A DNA stretch of 64,000 nt from Acinetobacter pittii ATCC 19004 = CIP 70.29 (GCF_000369045.1 NZ_KB849786.1:1154743-1218742); one strand, 5' to 3'; positions 47,847 to 58,059 are shown, numbered from the stretch's first letter. Notes: generated by a model from the sequence alone, not told the origin. Numbers and translations are program-made.

Positions 47847-50153
47847 ATGCGTAAACAACGATTATTGAATGACATACAAAAAATACTGGCACTTAACTTA
47901 TCAATCGCTGCAAGCTTTTGGGGACTCAATACTCAAGCGTTTGCTCATGGTGGAAAGGCCGACATGGTCTCACTTTATCAAAACATGAGTGAGCAAGGCG
48001 CTAAAGTTGTTAAAGATGACTTTACTAATACTTATATGATCACCAAAGGTTCTATGGTGGTTCGAGCTAAACCTAATTCAGATCAGGTTTTGATAAATGG
48101 CAAACCTTTCACGCTCAGCGTGCCTTTATTAATTAAAGATGGTAAACCTGTTATTGGAAAAGATTTTTTTAATGAAGTATTCCAGTCTGGGTTAGATCAA
48201 ACTTTTAAAATTGAAAATACGTTTCATCCACTCAATAGCTTAAATTCTGACGAAATTAAAAAGACATTTGATGTGATTAACCGCTCGAAATACGCCTATA
48301 AAAATATGCGTTTTGCCGAGTTAAAGCTTAAAGAACCTGAAAAAGCAAAAGTTTGGGACTACTTTATTAATCACAAAGAATTTAAAGAAGATCGTATTGC
48401 CTCATTTATTTTATTAAAGGGGAGTCAAGCAATTGAAGGTGAAGTTAATCTTAACACTCAACAAGTCACAAAATGGAATGTACTTAAAGACACTCATGGA
48501 ATGGTGTTGCTCGATAATTTTGAAGCCGTACAGCGTGTAATTGAGACAAGTAAAGAATATCAGGAAGCTTTACGGAAACGCGGTATTACCGATGTGAAGA
48601 AAGTGATTGCTACACCGCTAACTGTTGGATATTTTGGCGGTAAAGATGGTCTGGACAAACAACTCAATATATTAAAAGTCGTTGCTTACCTAGATGTAGG
48701 GGATGGCAATTATTGGGCACATCCAATTGAAAATTTAGTTGCTGTAGTTGATTTAGATAAAGAAAAAATTATCAAGATTGAAGAAGGTGCGATTATTCCT
48801 GTGCCAATGGCAAATCGACCTTATATGTCGAATAAGCCCGTAGCAAGTAAGCTAAAACCACTCAATATTACTGAACCTGAGGGTAAGAACTTTAGCATTA
48901 CCGGTCAAACCATACATTGGGGCAACTGGTGTTTGCATGTGGCGTTAGACTCTCGTGTTGGCTTACAACTTTCAACGGTGACCTATAAAGATAAAGGTGT
49001 GAAGCGCAAAGTCATGTATGAAGGCAACTTGGGTGGAATGGTGGTTCCATATGGTGATCCTGATATTGGATGGTACTTCAAATCTTATTTGGACTCTGGC
49101 GAATATGGTATGGGAACACTTACCTCATCTATTATTCCGGGAACAGATGCACCCGACAACGCTGTTTTACTTGATGCCGTGATTACAGACTACAAAGGCC
49201 AGCCACAAGTGATTCCAAATGCCATTGCTGTATTTGAACGTTATGCAGGACCTGAATATAAACATCACGAAATTTTTGGTAACCAAGATGCCAGTGAAGC
49301 CCGCCGTGAACTTGTGGTGCGCTGGATTAGTACGGTTGGAAACTACGATTACATGTTTGACTGGGTATTTGCCCAAAATGGTGTAATTGGGATTAATGCG
49401 GGTGCAACGGGTATTGAAGCTGTTAAAGGCGTTAAATCACGCACCATGCATGACAGTACCGCAAAAGAAGACACCAAATATGGAACTTTAATTGACCATA
49501 ATATTGTGGGTACAACGCATCAGCACATCTATAACTTCCGCTTAGACATGGATGTAGATGGGGAAAACAACAGCTTTATGCATATGGACCCTGTGGTGAA
49601 AGCCAATGACAAAGGTGGTGTTCGTACAAGCTCAATGCAAATTGATAGTAAAGTCATTACGAATGAGCAAAATGCGGCTGAAAAATTTGATCCATCTACC
49701 ATTCGCTTACTCACGAATTTCAACAAGGAAAATAAATTAGGTAATCCAGTTTCTTACCAATTAATTCCTTTTGCAGGTGGAACACACCCTGTGGCGAAAG
49801 GAGCCAATTTCTCTAAAGATGAATGGTTATTTAAACGTTTGAACTTTATGGATAAGCAAATTTGGGTGACTCAGTACAATCCAGACGAACGCTATCCTGA
49901 AGGGAAATATTCAAACCGTTCAACTCATGACACAGGTTTAGGACAGTTCATTGGCAACAATGAAAATATTGAAAATAAAGACCTTGTGGTCTGGATGACA
50001 ACAGGTACAACGCATGTGGCGCGTGCTGAAGAATGGCCAATCATGCCGACAGAGTGGGTGAATACACTCATCAAACCTTGGAACTTCTTTGACAGCACCC
50101 CGACTTTAAACTTGGGTGAAGAAGAGCAAAACACACAGCACGACCATCACTAA
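47847..50153 (+). CDS. tynA: Periplasmic copper amine oxidase (TynA family)
   Basis: About 768 residues, starting at the ATG at 47847, which has AAAGGA 8 bases upstream. The signal peptide is MRKQRLLNDIQKILALNLSI through AFAHGG. An N-terminal D1 domain like that of E. coli TynA is present. The topaquinone precursor Tyr is in STVGNYDYMFDW, and copper ligands are in HQHIYNFRLDMDVDGENNSF. It oxidises phenethylamine, tyramine or tryptamine-type amines to aldehyde, ammonia and peroxide. A porin and an aldehyde dehydrogenase follow in the same operon. Confidence 0.9.
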   Translation: MRKQRLLNDIQKILALNLSIAASFWGLNTQAFAHGGKADMVSLYQNMSEQGAKVVKDDFTNTYMITKGSMVVRAKPNSDQVLINGKPFTLSVPLLIKDGKPVIGKDFFNEVFQSGLDQTFKIENTFHPLNSLNSDEIKKTFDVINRSKYAYKNMRFAELKLKEPEKAKVWDYFINHKEFKEDRIASFILLKGSQAIEGEVNLNTQQVTKWNVLKDTHGMVLLDNFEAVQRVIETSKEYQEALRKRGITDVKKVIATPLTVGYFGGKDGLDKQLNILKVVAYLDVGDGNYWAHPIENLVAVVDLDKEKIIKIEEGAIIPVPMANRPYMSNKPVASKLKPLNITEPEGKNFSITGQTIHWGNWCLHVALDSRVGLQLSTVTYKDKGVKRKVMYEGNLGGMVVPYGDPDIGWYFKSYLDSGEYGMGTLTSSIIPGTDAPDNAVLLDAVITDYKGQPQVIPNAIAVFERYAGPEYKHHEIFGNQDASEARRELVVRWISTVGNYDYMFDWVFAQNGVIGINAGATGIEAVKGVKSRTMHDSTAKEDTKYGTLIDHNIVGTTHQHIYNFRLDMDVDGENNSFMHMDPVVKANDKGGVRTSSMQIDSKVITNEQNAAEKFDPSTIRLLTNFNKENKLGNPVSYQLIPFAGGTHPVAKGANFSKDEWLFKRLNFMDKQIWVTQYNPDERYPEGKYSNRSTHDTGLGQFIGNNENIENKDLVVWMTTGTTHVARAEEWPIMPTEWVNTLIKPWNFFDSTPTLNLGEEEQNTQHDHH

Positions 50154-50237
50154 ACGAGTAAATGATCTAGAGTGGGTAATGAATCGGTTACCCACACTTG
50201 AGCACGGTTAGGCCGTTCGCAAAAAAGGAATTTCTCA

Positions 50238-51515
50238 ATGAAAAATTTATTTTCTCAGGTTGTGAGAGGGACTCTCTTTGTCTCATTTTTTTCAACTGTG
50301 CATGCCGGTGAGCTTGAAATTAAGCCAACTTTTGAAGCAACTTTTGGAGCTTTTAGTAGTGGTAAAAGCTATAACGGCGAAAATCTAGAGGATGAAAGAA
50401 TTAATTGGCAAGAAGGTCATCTTAAATATGGTGCTAAAGGACAATACACCTTTAAAAACAATCAGCTCTATGCAAGTTTGAGCGGTATTAGCTCGGCAAC
50501 ATTTGGTGATGGTGATGCCGGCCAAAATAGTAATGGCAAAGAACGTAAAACAGATGTGAATGAATGGATCATTGGTTTTAAAGACGGCCCCAATAAAGAT
50601 GAATTGATCACCTATGATTTAAGTATTGGTCGGCAAAATATCATGATTGGTGACGGGTTCTTCATTGCAGGTGATGCGTTAAACCTCGGTAAAGCGCCTG
50701 CGGATGGTGCACTCGATCGGGGCGGCGCATATTATCTGGCAGCTCGTCGAAGCTTTGATTTTACAAGTTTGCTTCAATACAAACCGCAAGAGAATACAAC
50801 GCTAAAGCTGGCTTATTTAAAGTCCGACAATAAAGCACAATTTTCACCTGAACTGTTTGTGACTGATCTGATATATCAGCTTAAAGATAGGGGCGTTGGG
50901 TTTACCTATTTAAATGTATTAGACCTTGAAGATGCTGAACACGTTTCAGGGCGCGAAGATCTTAAAAATTATGCTTTACGTTTGAATTATCAGCCTTTGC
51001 CAGAACTACAAGTTAAAACTGAGTTTGTGGTTCAAGATAAAAAAGATGGCCAAGAAAATGCTGGCTACTTAGCGCTGAACTATAATTTTTTATCTTCAAA
51101 ATATACCCCCTCATTAGGTTACCGCTTTAGTCATTTTTCAGACCAATATGACACTATGTTTTATGGAAATACAGTCGGCTTTGGTACATGGTTTCAGGGC
51201 GAAGTTGCCGGAAATTATGCTGGTCCATTCAATAAAAATGCCGATATTCATCAAGTTTCTTACATGATGAATTTGAAAGAAAATTTTATGTTGGGTGCTT
51301 TGGCCTATAAGTTCAAAACAGTAAATAAATCTTTAACTAATGTAGATGGACATGAGTTAGATGTCTTTTCAGTCTGGTCGGTCAATAAAAAATTCAATGT
51401 TATTCCTTTAGTTGGGCTCTATAAACCGAAACACGATATCCATAGTGGTGGTACTCAAAACTACGATGATAAGACCAATGTGTATGCGCAGTTAATTTTG
51501 CAATACATCTATTAA
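50238..51515 (+). CDS. Outer-membrane porin of the amine oxidase operon
   Basis: A 425-residue barrel protein. The signal peptide ends TVHAGE. The body has alternating strands with many aromatic residues, an exported-alginate-type pattern (IGRQNIMIGDGFFIAGDALNLGKAPADGALDRGGAYYLAARRSF), and ends in LQYIY, an outer-membrane sorting end. It sits between the amine oxidase and aldehyde dehydrogenase genes, so it probably passes aromatic amines or the derived acids through the outer membrane. Specificity is inferred from position only. Confidence 0.8.
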   Translation: MKNLFSQVVRGTLFVSFFSTVHAGELEIKPTFEATFGAFSSGKSYNGENLEDERINWQEGHLKYGAKGQYTFKNNQLYASLSGISSATFGDGDAGQNSNGKERKTDVNEWIIGFKDGPNKDELITYDLSIGRQNIMIGDGFFIAGDALNLGKAPADGALDRGGAYYLAARRSFDFTSLLQYKPQENTTLKLAYLKSDNKAQFSPELFVTDLIYQLKDRGVGFTYLNVLDLEDAEHVSGREDLKNYALRLNYQPLPELQVKTEFVVQDKKDGQENAGYLALNYNFLSSKYTPSLGYRFSHFSDQYDTMFYGNTVGFGTWFQGEVAGNYAGPFNKNADIHQVSYMMNLKENFMLGALAYKFKTVNKSLTNVDGHELDVFSVWSVNKKFNVIPLVGLYKPKHDIHSGGTQNYDDKTNVYAQLILQYIY

Positions 51516-51548
51516 TAAATCCTTTTAAATGAATTGAGAGAAATAAAA

Positions 51549-53036
51549 ATGAGTGAAGTTCAGATTTTAGAAAGCGTACAGCAATTTATGGCGCGTCAAC
51601 ATGGACATTTTATTGATGGAAAATTAGTTGCTGCCGAGCTTTTAGATAAAGTGGATATTGTGAATCCATCGACTGAAGAAGTGGTTGCTCAAATTAGTAT
51701 TGGTAGTCAACAAGATGTAGATAGTGCGGTAAAAAGTGCTGAACATGCTTTTCAAAATGCTTGGGCTGAAACAACGCCGTATGAACGTGGCGTTAAACTG
51801 AACAAGCTAGCAGACTTAATTGAGCAATATGGTGAAGAACTTGCACAGCTTGAAACTTTGTCTACCGGAAAACTTATCAATATTTCCCGTCATCTTGAGG
51901 TCGCACAATCCGTTATTTTCTTAAGATATTTTGCGGGTTGGGCAACTAAAATTAATGGTCAAACCATGCAACCGTCTATTCCTTCTATGCAAGGTGAAAA
52001 ATATACAGCCTTTACTTTAAGACAGCCTATTGGCGTGGTTGCAGGGATTGTGCCTTGGAATTTTTCACTGATGATTGGTGTTTGGAAAATTGGTTCAGCT
52101 TTAACCACTGGTTGTACGATTGTGCTTAAACCAAGTGAGTTTGCCAGCTTATCTTTATTACGCTTAGCTGAACTTGCCATTGAGGCAGGTATTCCAGTGG
52201 GTGTAATTAATGTGGTTACGGGTAAGGGGGAGACAGGACAATATTTAATTGAGTCGCCGCTCGTTAAGAAAGTCTCGTTTACAGGTTCAGTACCAACAGG
52301 TATTGCGATTGGTAAACTTGCGATGAGCAGTGATTTAACCCGTGTAAGTCTGGAGCTGGGTGGTAAAAATGCCATAGCTGTTTTGGCCGATGCAAATATT
52401 GATGAGATTTTACCGACTTTGTTGCAAGCAACTTTTGTACATCAAGGTCAAGTTTGCGCATCCCCAGAGCGTTTTTTTGTACACCGTGCAAAATATGATG
52501 AACTGGTCGAGAAACTCTCGAAAGCACTTTCTAGTTTCAAAATTGGATCGGCTATGGATGAAGGAAGTATGTTTGGTCCACTTTCTAATCAGCCACATTT
52601 TCATAAAGTGAAACATTATTTAGATATGGCTAAAGCCAAAAACCAGATTATTGCCGGTGGTGAGACTCTAGATCGATCAGGATATTTTGTACAGCCGACT
52701 TTGATTTCCTTCAAAAATACGGATGATCCTTTATTTTCAGAGGAAACTTTTGGTCCGGTGGTCGGGATAATGCCATTCGAAACTGATGAAGAACTCGTTC
52801 AACTGATGAACCAGTCACGCTTTGGTTTAACCGCAAGTATCTGGACAAATGATTTGTCTAAAGCTTTGCGATTAATTCCTAAAATTGAAGCAGGCACCTT
52901 GTGGGTCAATATGCATACTTTCTTAGATCCTTCAGTTCCATTTGGCGGCGTGAAAGCTTCAGGAATTGGCAGAGAGTTTTCAGATGCATTTATTGAAGAT
53001 TACACCGAATTAAAATCGGTGATGATTCGGTATTAA
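51549..53036 (+). CDS. feaB: Aldehyde dehydrogenase (FeaB-like)
   Basis: A 495-residue enzyme from the ATG at 51549. Motifs are VVAGIVPWNFSLMIGVWKI, FTGSVPTGIAIGK, the catalytic Glu in VSLELGGKN, and QGQVCASPERFFV with the catalytic Cys. The final FGGVKASGIGREFS is typical. It would oxidise phenylacetaldehyde, its hydroxy form or indole-3-acetaldehyde to the matching acid. It is the last gene of the operon, and a bidirectional terminator separates it from catD. The symbol is given by role and context. Confidence 0.85.
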   Translation: MSEVQILESVQQFMARQHGHFIDGKLVAAELLDKVDIVNPSTEEVVAQISIGSQQDVDSAVKSAEHAFQNAWAETTPYERGVKLNKLADLIEQYGEELAQLETLSTGKLINISRHLEVAQSVIFLRYFAGWATKINGQTMQPSIPSMQGEKYTAFTLRQPIGVVAGIVPWNFSLMIGVWKIGSALTTGCTIVLKPSEFASLSLLRLAELAIEAGIPVGVINVVTGKGETGQYLIESPLVKKVSFTGSVPTGIAIGKLAMSSDLTRVSLELGGKNAIAVLADANIDEILPTLLQATFVHQGQVCASPERFFVHRAKYDELVEKLSKALSSFKIGSAMDEGSMFGPLSNQPHFHKVKHYLDMAKAKNQIIAGGETLDRSGYFVQPTLISFKNTDDPLFSEETFGPVVGIMPFETDEELVQLMNQSRFGLTASIWTNDLSKALRLIPKIEAGTLWVNMHTFLDPSVPFGGVKASGIGREFSDAFIEDYTELKSVMIRY

Positions 53037-53051
53037 GTTTCTACGAGATAT

Positions 53052-53082
53052 AAAAAAATGGCCTTTATAGGCCATTTTTTTT
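53052..53082. terminator. Bidirectional terminator between ALDH and catD
   Basis: AAAAAAATGGCC pairs with GGCCATTTTTTTT around TTTATA, between the convergent genes. A-run and T-run allow both directions. Confidence 0.9.
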
Positions 53083-53093
53083 GAATCATTAAA

Positions 53094-53873
53094 TTAACCT
53101 AATAAAAAATCCTTTAGGATTTTATTAAAAGCTTCTGGTTGCTCTACATTGGAAATATGAGAGGCATCTATTTCTGCAAGTTTTGATTGTGGAATGCGTT
53201 GCTGAATAAACTCACCATCTGCAACAGTCGTTACAGGGTCTTGAGTTCCAGCGATCACCAATACAGAAATTTTAATGTCTTTTAACTGCTCACGGACATC
53301 CGCTTTAGCCAAAGCCTCACAACAATTGGCATAACCCATTGCGCTGCCAGCACTTAAGTCGTTACATAGGTTGTTGACGATTGAAGCATGACTTTGGATA
53401 AAGGGATCTGTAAACCATCGCGAGGCTGCTGTAGCTGCGATCGGTTGTAAACCTTGCTCACGTACTAATTTTGCACGGTCAAGCCATGCTTGTTCTTGTC
53501 CAATTTTAGCGGCAGTATTTGCCACAACCACATGACTAAACCGGTCAGGGTAGTGAATTGCCAGCCATTGACCGGTTAAACCACCCATAGAAATTCCACA
53601 AAAAGCAGCTTTGCTAATATTTAGATGATCCAGTAAACGGACAACATCTTCACCTAATTGCTCTACAGTATATGGACCGTCAGGCGTAGATGATGAACCG
53701 TGACCACGTGTGTCATAGCAGATCACAAAAAATTGATCTTTTAACTCATTAAACTGTTTTTGCCACATGCCATAGTTGGTGCCCAAAGAATTGGAAAATA
53801 CCAGAGCAGGGAAAGATGGCTCGCCAAAAGTTTGATAGTTAATTTGTGCATCGGCAGATCGAAAAGATGGCAT
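53094..53873 (-). CDS. catD: 3-oxoadipate enol-lactonase CatD
   Basis: A 259-residue alpha/beta hydrolase from the ATG at 53873, preceded by AAGGAGAAACAA. The catalytic Ser is in GISMGG, the Asp in AGTQDPVT and the His in DASHISN. It hydrolyses beta-ketoadipate enol-lactone to beta-ketoadipate. It ends the leftward cat operon, 10 bases after catF. PcaD isoenzymes have the same length; position with catF and catIJ favours the cat name. Confidence 0.9.
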   Translation of the reverse strand: MPSFRSADAQINYQTFGEPSFPALVFSNSLGTNYGMWQKQFNELKDQFFVICYDTRGHGSSSTPDGPYTVEQLGEDVVRLLDHLNISKAAFCGISMGGLTGQWLAIHYPDRFSHVVVANTAAKIGQEQAWLDRAKLVREQGLQPIAATAASRWFTDPFIQSHASIVNNLCNDLSAGSAMGYANCCEALAKADVREQLKDIKISVLVIAGTQDPVTTVADGEFIQQRIPQSKLAEIDASHISNVEQPEAFNKILKDFLLG

Positions 53874-53883
53874 TTGTTTCTCC

Positions 53884-55098
53884 TTAAAGTGCTTCAACAC
53901 GTTCAATAATCAAAGCAATGCCTTGTCCCACACCAATACACATTGAACACAAGGCATAACGGCCACCTGTTTGTTCAAGCTGGTTTAAGGCTGTAGTGAC
54001 TAAGCGTGCACCTGATGCACCAAGTGGATGACCTAAAGCAATGGCACCACCGTTTGGATTTACCTTGTCAGAATCATCTGGCAAACCTAAATCACGGGTC
54101 ACGGCCAAAGCCTGTGCAGCAAAGGCTTCATTCAGCTCAATCACATCCATCTGCTCTAAAGTCAGGTTGGCTTGTTTAAGTAATTTTTTAATGGCTGGTG
54201 CCGGAGCAAAGCCCATAATACGTGGTTCTACACCCACTGCTGTTGAAGCAATGATCTTGGCACGCGGTTTTAAGTTGTAAGCTTGGACTGCCTCATCAGA
54301 AGCAATCAATAGAGCCGCTGCACCATCATTAATACCTGAAGCATTGCCTGCTGTTACTGCGCCATCTGCTTTAACCACAGGTTTAAGTTTGCTTAAAGCT
54401 TCAAGGGTGGTTGATGCACGTGGATGTTCATCGGTATCAATCACAAGAGCATCGCCCTTACGCTGAGGGATTTCAACTGCCACGATTTCTTTAGAAAAAA
54501 AGCCTTTGGCTTGCGCGCTTGCGGTGCGTTGTTGGCTCACCAAGGCAAACTGGTCCTGATCTGCACGATTAACGTTGAACTGTTCAGCGACGTTTTCGGC
54601 AGTCTGGGGCATGGTGTCTACACCATACAATTCTTTAAGTTTCGGGTTAATGAAGCGCCAACCCATGGTAGTGTCTTCAATCTTCTGGCTACGGCCAAAG
54701 GCACTGTCAGACTTACCCATCACATAGGGTGCACGGCTCATACTTTCCACACCACCTGCAATCACCAAATTCGCTTCACCTGCTTTAATGGCGCGGGCAG
54801 CAATGGCAATGGCATCGAGTGATGAACCACACAAACGGTTAATGGTGGTTGCTGGCACCTGATACGGTAAACCTGCAAGAAGTGCTGACATACGACTGAC
54901 ATTACGATTATCTTCACCGGCTTGATTGGCACAGCCATAGACCACATCATCGACCTGTTTCCAATCTACACTTGGGTTACGCTGCATGAGCGCTTTAATC
55001 GGCACAGCGCCAAGGTCATCGGCACGGACAGGTGCAAGACCACCGGCATAACGGCCGAATGGAGTACGGATGGCATCGATGATATAAGCGTTTTTCAT
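53884..55098 (-). CDS. catF: 3-oxoadipyl-CoA thiolase CatF
   Basis: A 404-residue thiolase. The nucleophilic Cys is in [10 protein letters not shown], the His in [16 protein letters not shown] and the second Cys in [10 protein letters not shown]. It splits 3-oxoadipyl-CoA into succinyl-CoA and acetyl-CoA. The local sequence looks richer in G+C than the iac genes. In A. baylyi the cat and pca copies of I-J-F are kept nearly identical by gene conversion, so a pcaF twin may exist elsewhere. A large inverted-repeat element separates it from catJ. Confidence 0.92.
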   Translation of the reverse strand: MKNAYIIDAIRTPFGRYAGGLAPVRADDLGAVPIKALMQRNPSVDWKQVDDVVYGCANQAGEDNRNVSRMSALLAGLPYQVPATTINRLCGSSLDAIAIAARAIKAGEANLVIAGGVESMSRAPYVMGKSDSAFGRSQKIEDTTMGWRFINPKLKELYGVDTMPQTAENVAEQFNVNRADQDQFALVSQQRTASAQAKGFFSKEIVAVEIPQRKGDALVIDTDEHPRASTTLEALSKLKPVVKADGAVTAGNASGINDGAAALLIASDEAVQAYNLKPRAKIIASTAVGVEPRIMGFAPAPAIKKLLKQANLTLEQMDVIELNEAFAAQALAVTRDLGLPDDSDKVNPNGGAIALGHPLGASGARLVTTALNQLEQTGGRYALCSMCIGVGQGIALIIERVEAL

Positions 55099-55141
55099 TC
55101 TAACTTTCGTCCTTTACTTCAGGCCTTTTTAGCCATTCTCC

Positions 55142-55488
55142 GTAAGTATTTCGCGGTGGTGACATGGATGTCGCCTCGTTGCTCAGCACAACAGGGAAGT
55201 TGTGTCTGAGTAACAAAGGTTTTTGGTTACTTTTTTAAAAAAAGTGACACGAATTAGCTGGTGGCATCTGGCTTAAACAGATAAGACCACGTTGTGATGA
55301 TTTATAAATTTTCATATCAACGGATAACATCACGGCTGTAATCTACCGTGATATCCGCAGGTCTTTTGCTTAAGTGATACCTTACTTTTGAAAGGTCAAA
55401 AGTAACAAAAACCTTTGTTGAACAGAGGAGGCTTCCTTGCCTCCCTGTCCAACGGGCGACATCCATGTCGCTTCTCACGATAGTTACT
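55142..55488. repeat. Large imperfect inverted repeat between catJ and catF
   Basis: The outer arms include GACATGGATGTCGCC (55161) and its exact complement GGCGACATCCATGTC (55455). Next come AACAAAGGTTTTTGGTTAC (near 55212) and AGTAACAAAAACCTTTGTT (near 55401), then CTTAAACAGATAAGACC and GGTCTTTTGCTTAAG. A central hairpin pairs ATCACGG with CCGTGAT. No ORF lies inside. The 347 bases look like a MITE-like or REP-like element or a folded operon spacer. Confidence 0.8.
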
Positions 55489-55500
55489 GCTGTTTAAATT

Positions 55501-56154
55501 TTAATCTTTAGTCGCATCAATCAAAGTTGCACCAGTCAAAGCCTGTAAATCATCAAAGCTAAGACCTTCCACTTTCTCGATCACCTTTAAACCATCTTTA
55601 GTCACGTCAATCACACACAGGTCCGTGTAAATGCGGTCAACACATTTTTTACCTGTAACCGGATAGCTCAGCTCAGCCACAATCTTCGGCTCACCTTGCT
55701 TGGTCACATGATCTGTGGTGATAAATACTTTCTTGGCACCAACCGCTAAATCCATCGCACCACCTACAGCAGGAATCGCATCGGGTGCACCCGTGTGCCA
55801 GTTCGCCAAGTCGCCATTCGCAGCAACCTGAAATGCACCAAGTACCGCAATATCAAGGTGACCACCACGCATCATCGCAAACGAGTCGCCATGGTGGAAA
55901 AAGCTACCACCTTCAAGCATGGTCACAAACTCTTTACCCGCATTAATCAGTTCTGGGTCTTCTTCACCTGCCGCCGGTGGCGGGCCAAAAGCCAACAGGC
56001 CATTTTCAGAATGAAGAAAAATATCTTTATCGTTAGGTAAGTAACTAGCGATCTTGGTTGGTAGGCCAATACCCAAGTTCACATAGGCACCATCTGGAAT
56101 ATCTTGTGCCACACGCTTTGCAATCTGGTCACGGCTGAGTTTCTGGTAGCTCAT
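55501..56154 (-). CDS. catJ: 3-oxoadipate CoA-transferase subunit B, CatJ
   Basis: A 217-residue CoA-transferase beta subunit with IPDGAYVNLGIGLPTKIASYL, the catalytic Glu in SENGLLAFGPPP and GGHLDIAVLGAFQVAANGDLANWHTG. It transfers CoA from succinyl-CoA to beta-ketoadipate together with CatI. It starts 18 bases after catI. The sequence is more G+C-rich than its surroundings outside catI-J-F. Confidence 0.92.
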   Translation of the reverse strand: MSYQKLSRDQIAKRVAQDIPDGAYVNLGIGLPTKIASYLPNDKDIFLHSENGLLAFGPPPAAGEEDPELINAGKEFVTMLEGGSFFHHGDSFAMMRGGHLDIAVLGAFQVAANGDLANWHTGAPDAIPAVGGAMDLAVGAKKVFITTDHVTKQGEPKIVAELSYPVTGKKCVDRIYTDLCVIDVTKDGLKVIEKVEGLSFDDLQALTGATLIDATKD

Positions 56155-56172
56155 GTTATTTCTCCTTATTGC

Positions 56173-56844
56173 TTACTGTGCTGGCGCTACTTGTACAACG
56201 TGCTGTACAAAAATACCTGGGGTGATGATGTGTTCCGGGTCTAATCCACCGAGTTCAACCACTTCAGAAACCTGAGCAATGGTGACATCAGCAGCCATGG
56301 CCATGATTGGGCCAAAGTTACGTGCAGATTTACGGTAAACCAGATTGCCCCAGCGGTCGCCCTTGTAAGCTTTAATCAGGGCAAAGTCAGCTTTAATCGG
56401 ATACTCAAGCACATAGTCTTTACCATCAATTTCGCGGGTTTCTTTGCCTTCGGCTAAAAGTGTTCCAAAGCCTGTTGGGGTAAACACAGCGCCTAGGCCC
56501 ATACCGGCTGCCTGAATACGGCACGCCAGATTACCTTGTGGTACGACTTCAAGCTCGACCTTTCCCGCACGGTAAAGTTCATCAAAAACATAAGAGTCAG
56601 ACTGACGCGGGAAAGAGCAAATCACTTTTTTAACCGAACCTGCTTTAAGCAGTTTCGCCAGACCATAGTCACCATTACCGGCATTGTTGCTGACAATGGT
56701 TAAGCCTTTAACACCGAGTTCAATCAGTCCGTCAATGAGTTCAGCGGGTTGTCCTGCGGTACCGAAACCACCAATCAGAATGGTTGCACCATCTTTAATC
56801 TGCGATAGAACCTCGCTTAGTGAGGACTTACTTTTGTCAATCAT
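56173..56844 (-). CDS. catI: 3-oxoadipate CoA-transferase subunit A, CatI
   Basis: A 223-residue alpha subunit with the CoA-transferase family signature GGFGTAGQPAELIDGLIELGVKGLTIVSNNAG. It forms a heteromer with CatJ. It is preceded by a 134-base gap with a 10-bp inverted repeat, so it may have its own promoter in addition to reading through from catA. Length and context match CatI. Confidence 0.92.
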   Translation of the reverse strand: MIDKSKSSLSEVLSQIKDGATILIGGFGTAGQPAELIDGLIELGVKGLTIVSNNAGNGDYGLAKLLKAGSVKKVICSFPRQSDSYVFDELYRAGKVELEVVPQGNLACRIQAAGMGLGAVFTPTGFGTLLAEGKETREIDGKDYVLEYPIKADFALIKAYKGDRWGNLVYRKSARNFGPIMAMAADVTIAQVSEVVELGGLDPEHIITPGIFVQHVVQVAPAQ

Positions 56845-56877
56845 GTGAGAAACCTTAGAGCATGAGGTAACGTGATG

Positions 56878-56923
56878 TATTACTACCGCTAAAAATTTAT
56901 TTAAATTCTTAATGGTAGTAATA
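56878..56923. repeat. Inverted repeat TATTACTACC / GGTAGTAATA
   Basis: Perfect 10-bp arms at 56878-56887 and 56914-56923 with a 26-base AT-rich loop, between catA and catI. No T run follows on either side. It may be a regulator site or an RNA hairpin. Confidence 0.65.
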
Positions 56924-56978
56924 AATGGAATAAATTTTGTGAGTCAAAAGCGAACTTTTAACTCACATATACTTTCAA

Positions 56979-57899
56979 TTAAGCACTAGCACGACGACGT
57001 TCAACTTCAGTTGAAGGAGCAGCAGCGGCATCTTTAACAAGTTCGATGTTAAATGTGATGTGTTTGAAAGCGTGATCTAAACCACGGCGTTGAATTTCAG
57101 CTGGGTCAGTTACATCAACTGCTGTTGCAACTAAGCCATCACGGGTTGCGAAAGCAAAGTCATCCCATAAGTACTCATCACCCTCAATGTTGAATTGAGT
57201 AGTCAGCTTGCGGTAACCCGGTGCAGAAACGAAGTAATGAACGTGAGATGGACGGTTACCATGACGGCCTAATTTGTTAAGAAGGGCCTGAGTTGTACCT
57301 TCTGGCGGGCAACCATAACCTACAGGCATAGTTGTTAATGCAACATACTTACCATCAGCATCAGTTAAGATGGTACGACGTAAGTTGAAGTCAGATTGAG
57401 ACTTATCAAAGAACGAATAGTTACCCAAACTGTTGGCATGCCATACTTCAACTTTGGCATTTTCAATGATATTGCCATCCGTGTCGGTTACTTTACCTTC
57501 AATAATTAAGGTATCGATTTTGCCAGATTCTGTACCATCATCCATACGCGCAAAACCAACAGATTCAGGCGCGCCAGCTACATAAAGTGGGCCTTCGATG
57601 GTACGTGGTGTGCCACCCGTAATACCAGCTTTGGCATCAGCTTCATCTGCACGTAAATCAAGATAATGCTCTAAACCTAAGCCAGCTGCCAAAAGACCAA
57701 GTTCGTTTGCTTGACCAGCATCTGTGAAATATTCCAAACCTTTCCATACTTCTGAAGGTTGAATATCTAAATCTTCAATGGCTTGAAATAAATCCCCGAG
57801 AAGGCGCACTACAATTTGTTGAACACGTGCATCAACTTCGCCTTTTGCAGTGTCGACATTCATTTGTTTTACAAGCGCATCAATTTGTTGACGGTTCAT
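56979..57899 (-). CDS. catA: Catechol 1,2-dioxygenase CatA
   Basis: A 306-residue intradiol dioxygenase that cuts catechol to cis,cis-muconate. The linker/dimer domain is N-terminal (QVRLLGDLF-type helices). The iron ligands are Tyr near YGCPPEG and in APGYRKL, and two His in the segment HGNRPSHVHYF. The active-site signature LIIEGKVTDTDGNIIENAKVEVWHANSLGNYSFFD is complete. Here catA sits inside the cat operon between catC and catI; in A. baylyi ADP1 it is separate. Confidence 0.95.
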   Translation of the reverse strand: MNRQQIDALVKQMNVDTAKGEVDARVQQIVVRLLGDLFQAIEDLDIQPSEVWKGLEYFTDAGQANELGLLAAGLGLEHYLDLRADEADAKAGITGGTPRTIEGPLYVAGAPESVGFARMDDGTESGKIDTLIIEGKVTDTDGNIIENAKVEVWHANSLGNYSFFDKSQSDFNLRRTILTDADGKYVALTTMPVGYGCPPEGTTQALLNKLGRHGNRPSHVHYFVSAPGYRKLTTQFNIEGDEYLWDDFAFATRDGLVATAVDVTDPAEIQRRGLDHAFKHITFNIELVKDAAAAPSTEVERRRASA

Positions 57900-58059
57900 A
57901 CTAAAACTCCTTAAGTATGCAATACGGTTTTGGGTGGCAGCGCTGCGGGCATTTTGTTTTGCTAGCGAATAAGTGCCGCCACGTTCCTTGTTACCTTCTG
58001 AATAATCTGCTTGGTTTTTAAATGGACTTCAGAGATCACATTTAAAAAATTCTTTTGGT

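Noticed and set aside
53884..55098. PcaF of the protocatechuate branch
   Set aside because: Enzymes are interchangeable in sequence, but the neighbours are all cat genes and no pca-specific gene (pcaB, C, G or H) is in the window.
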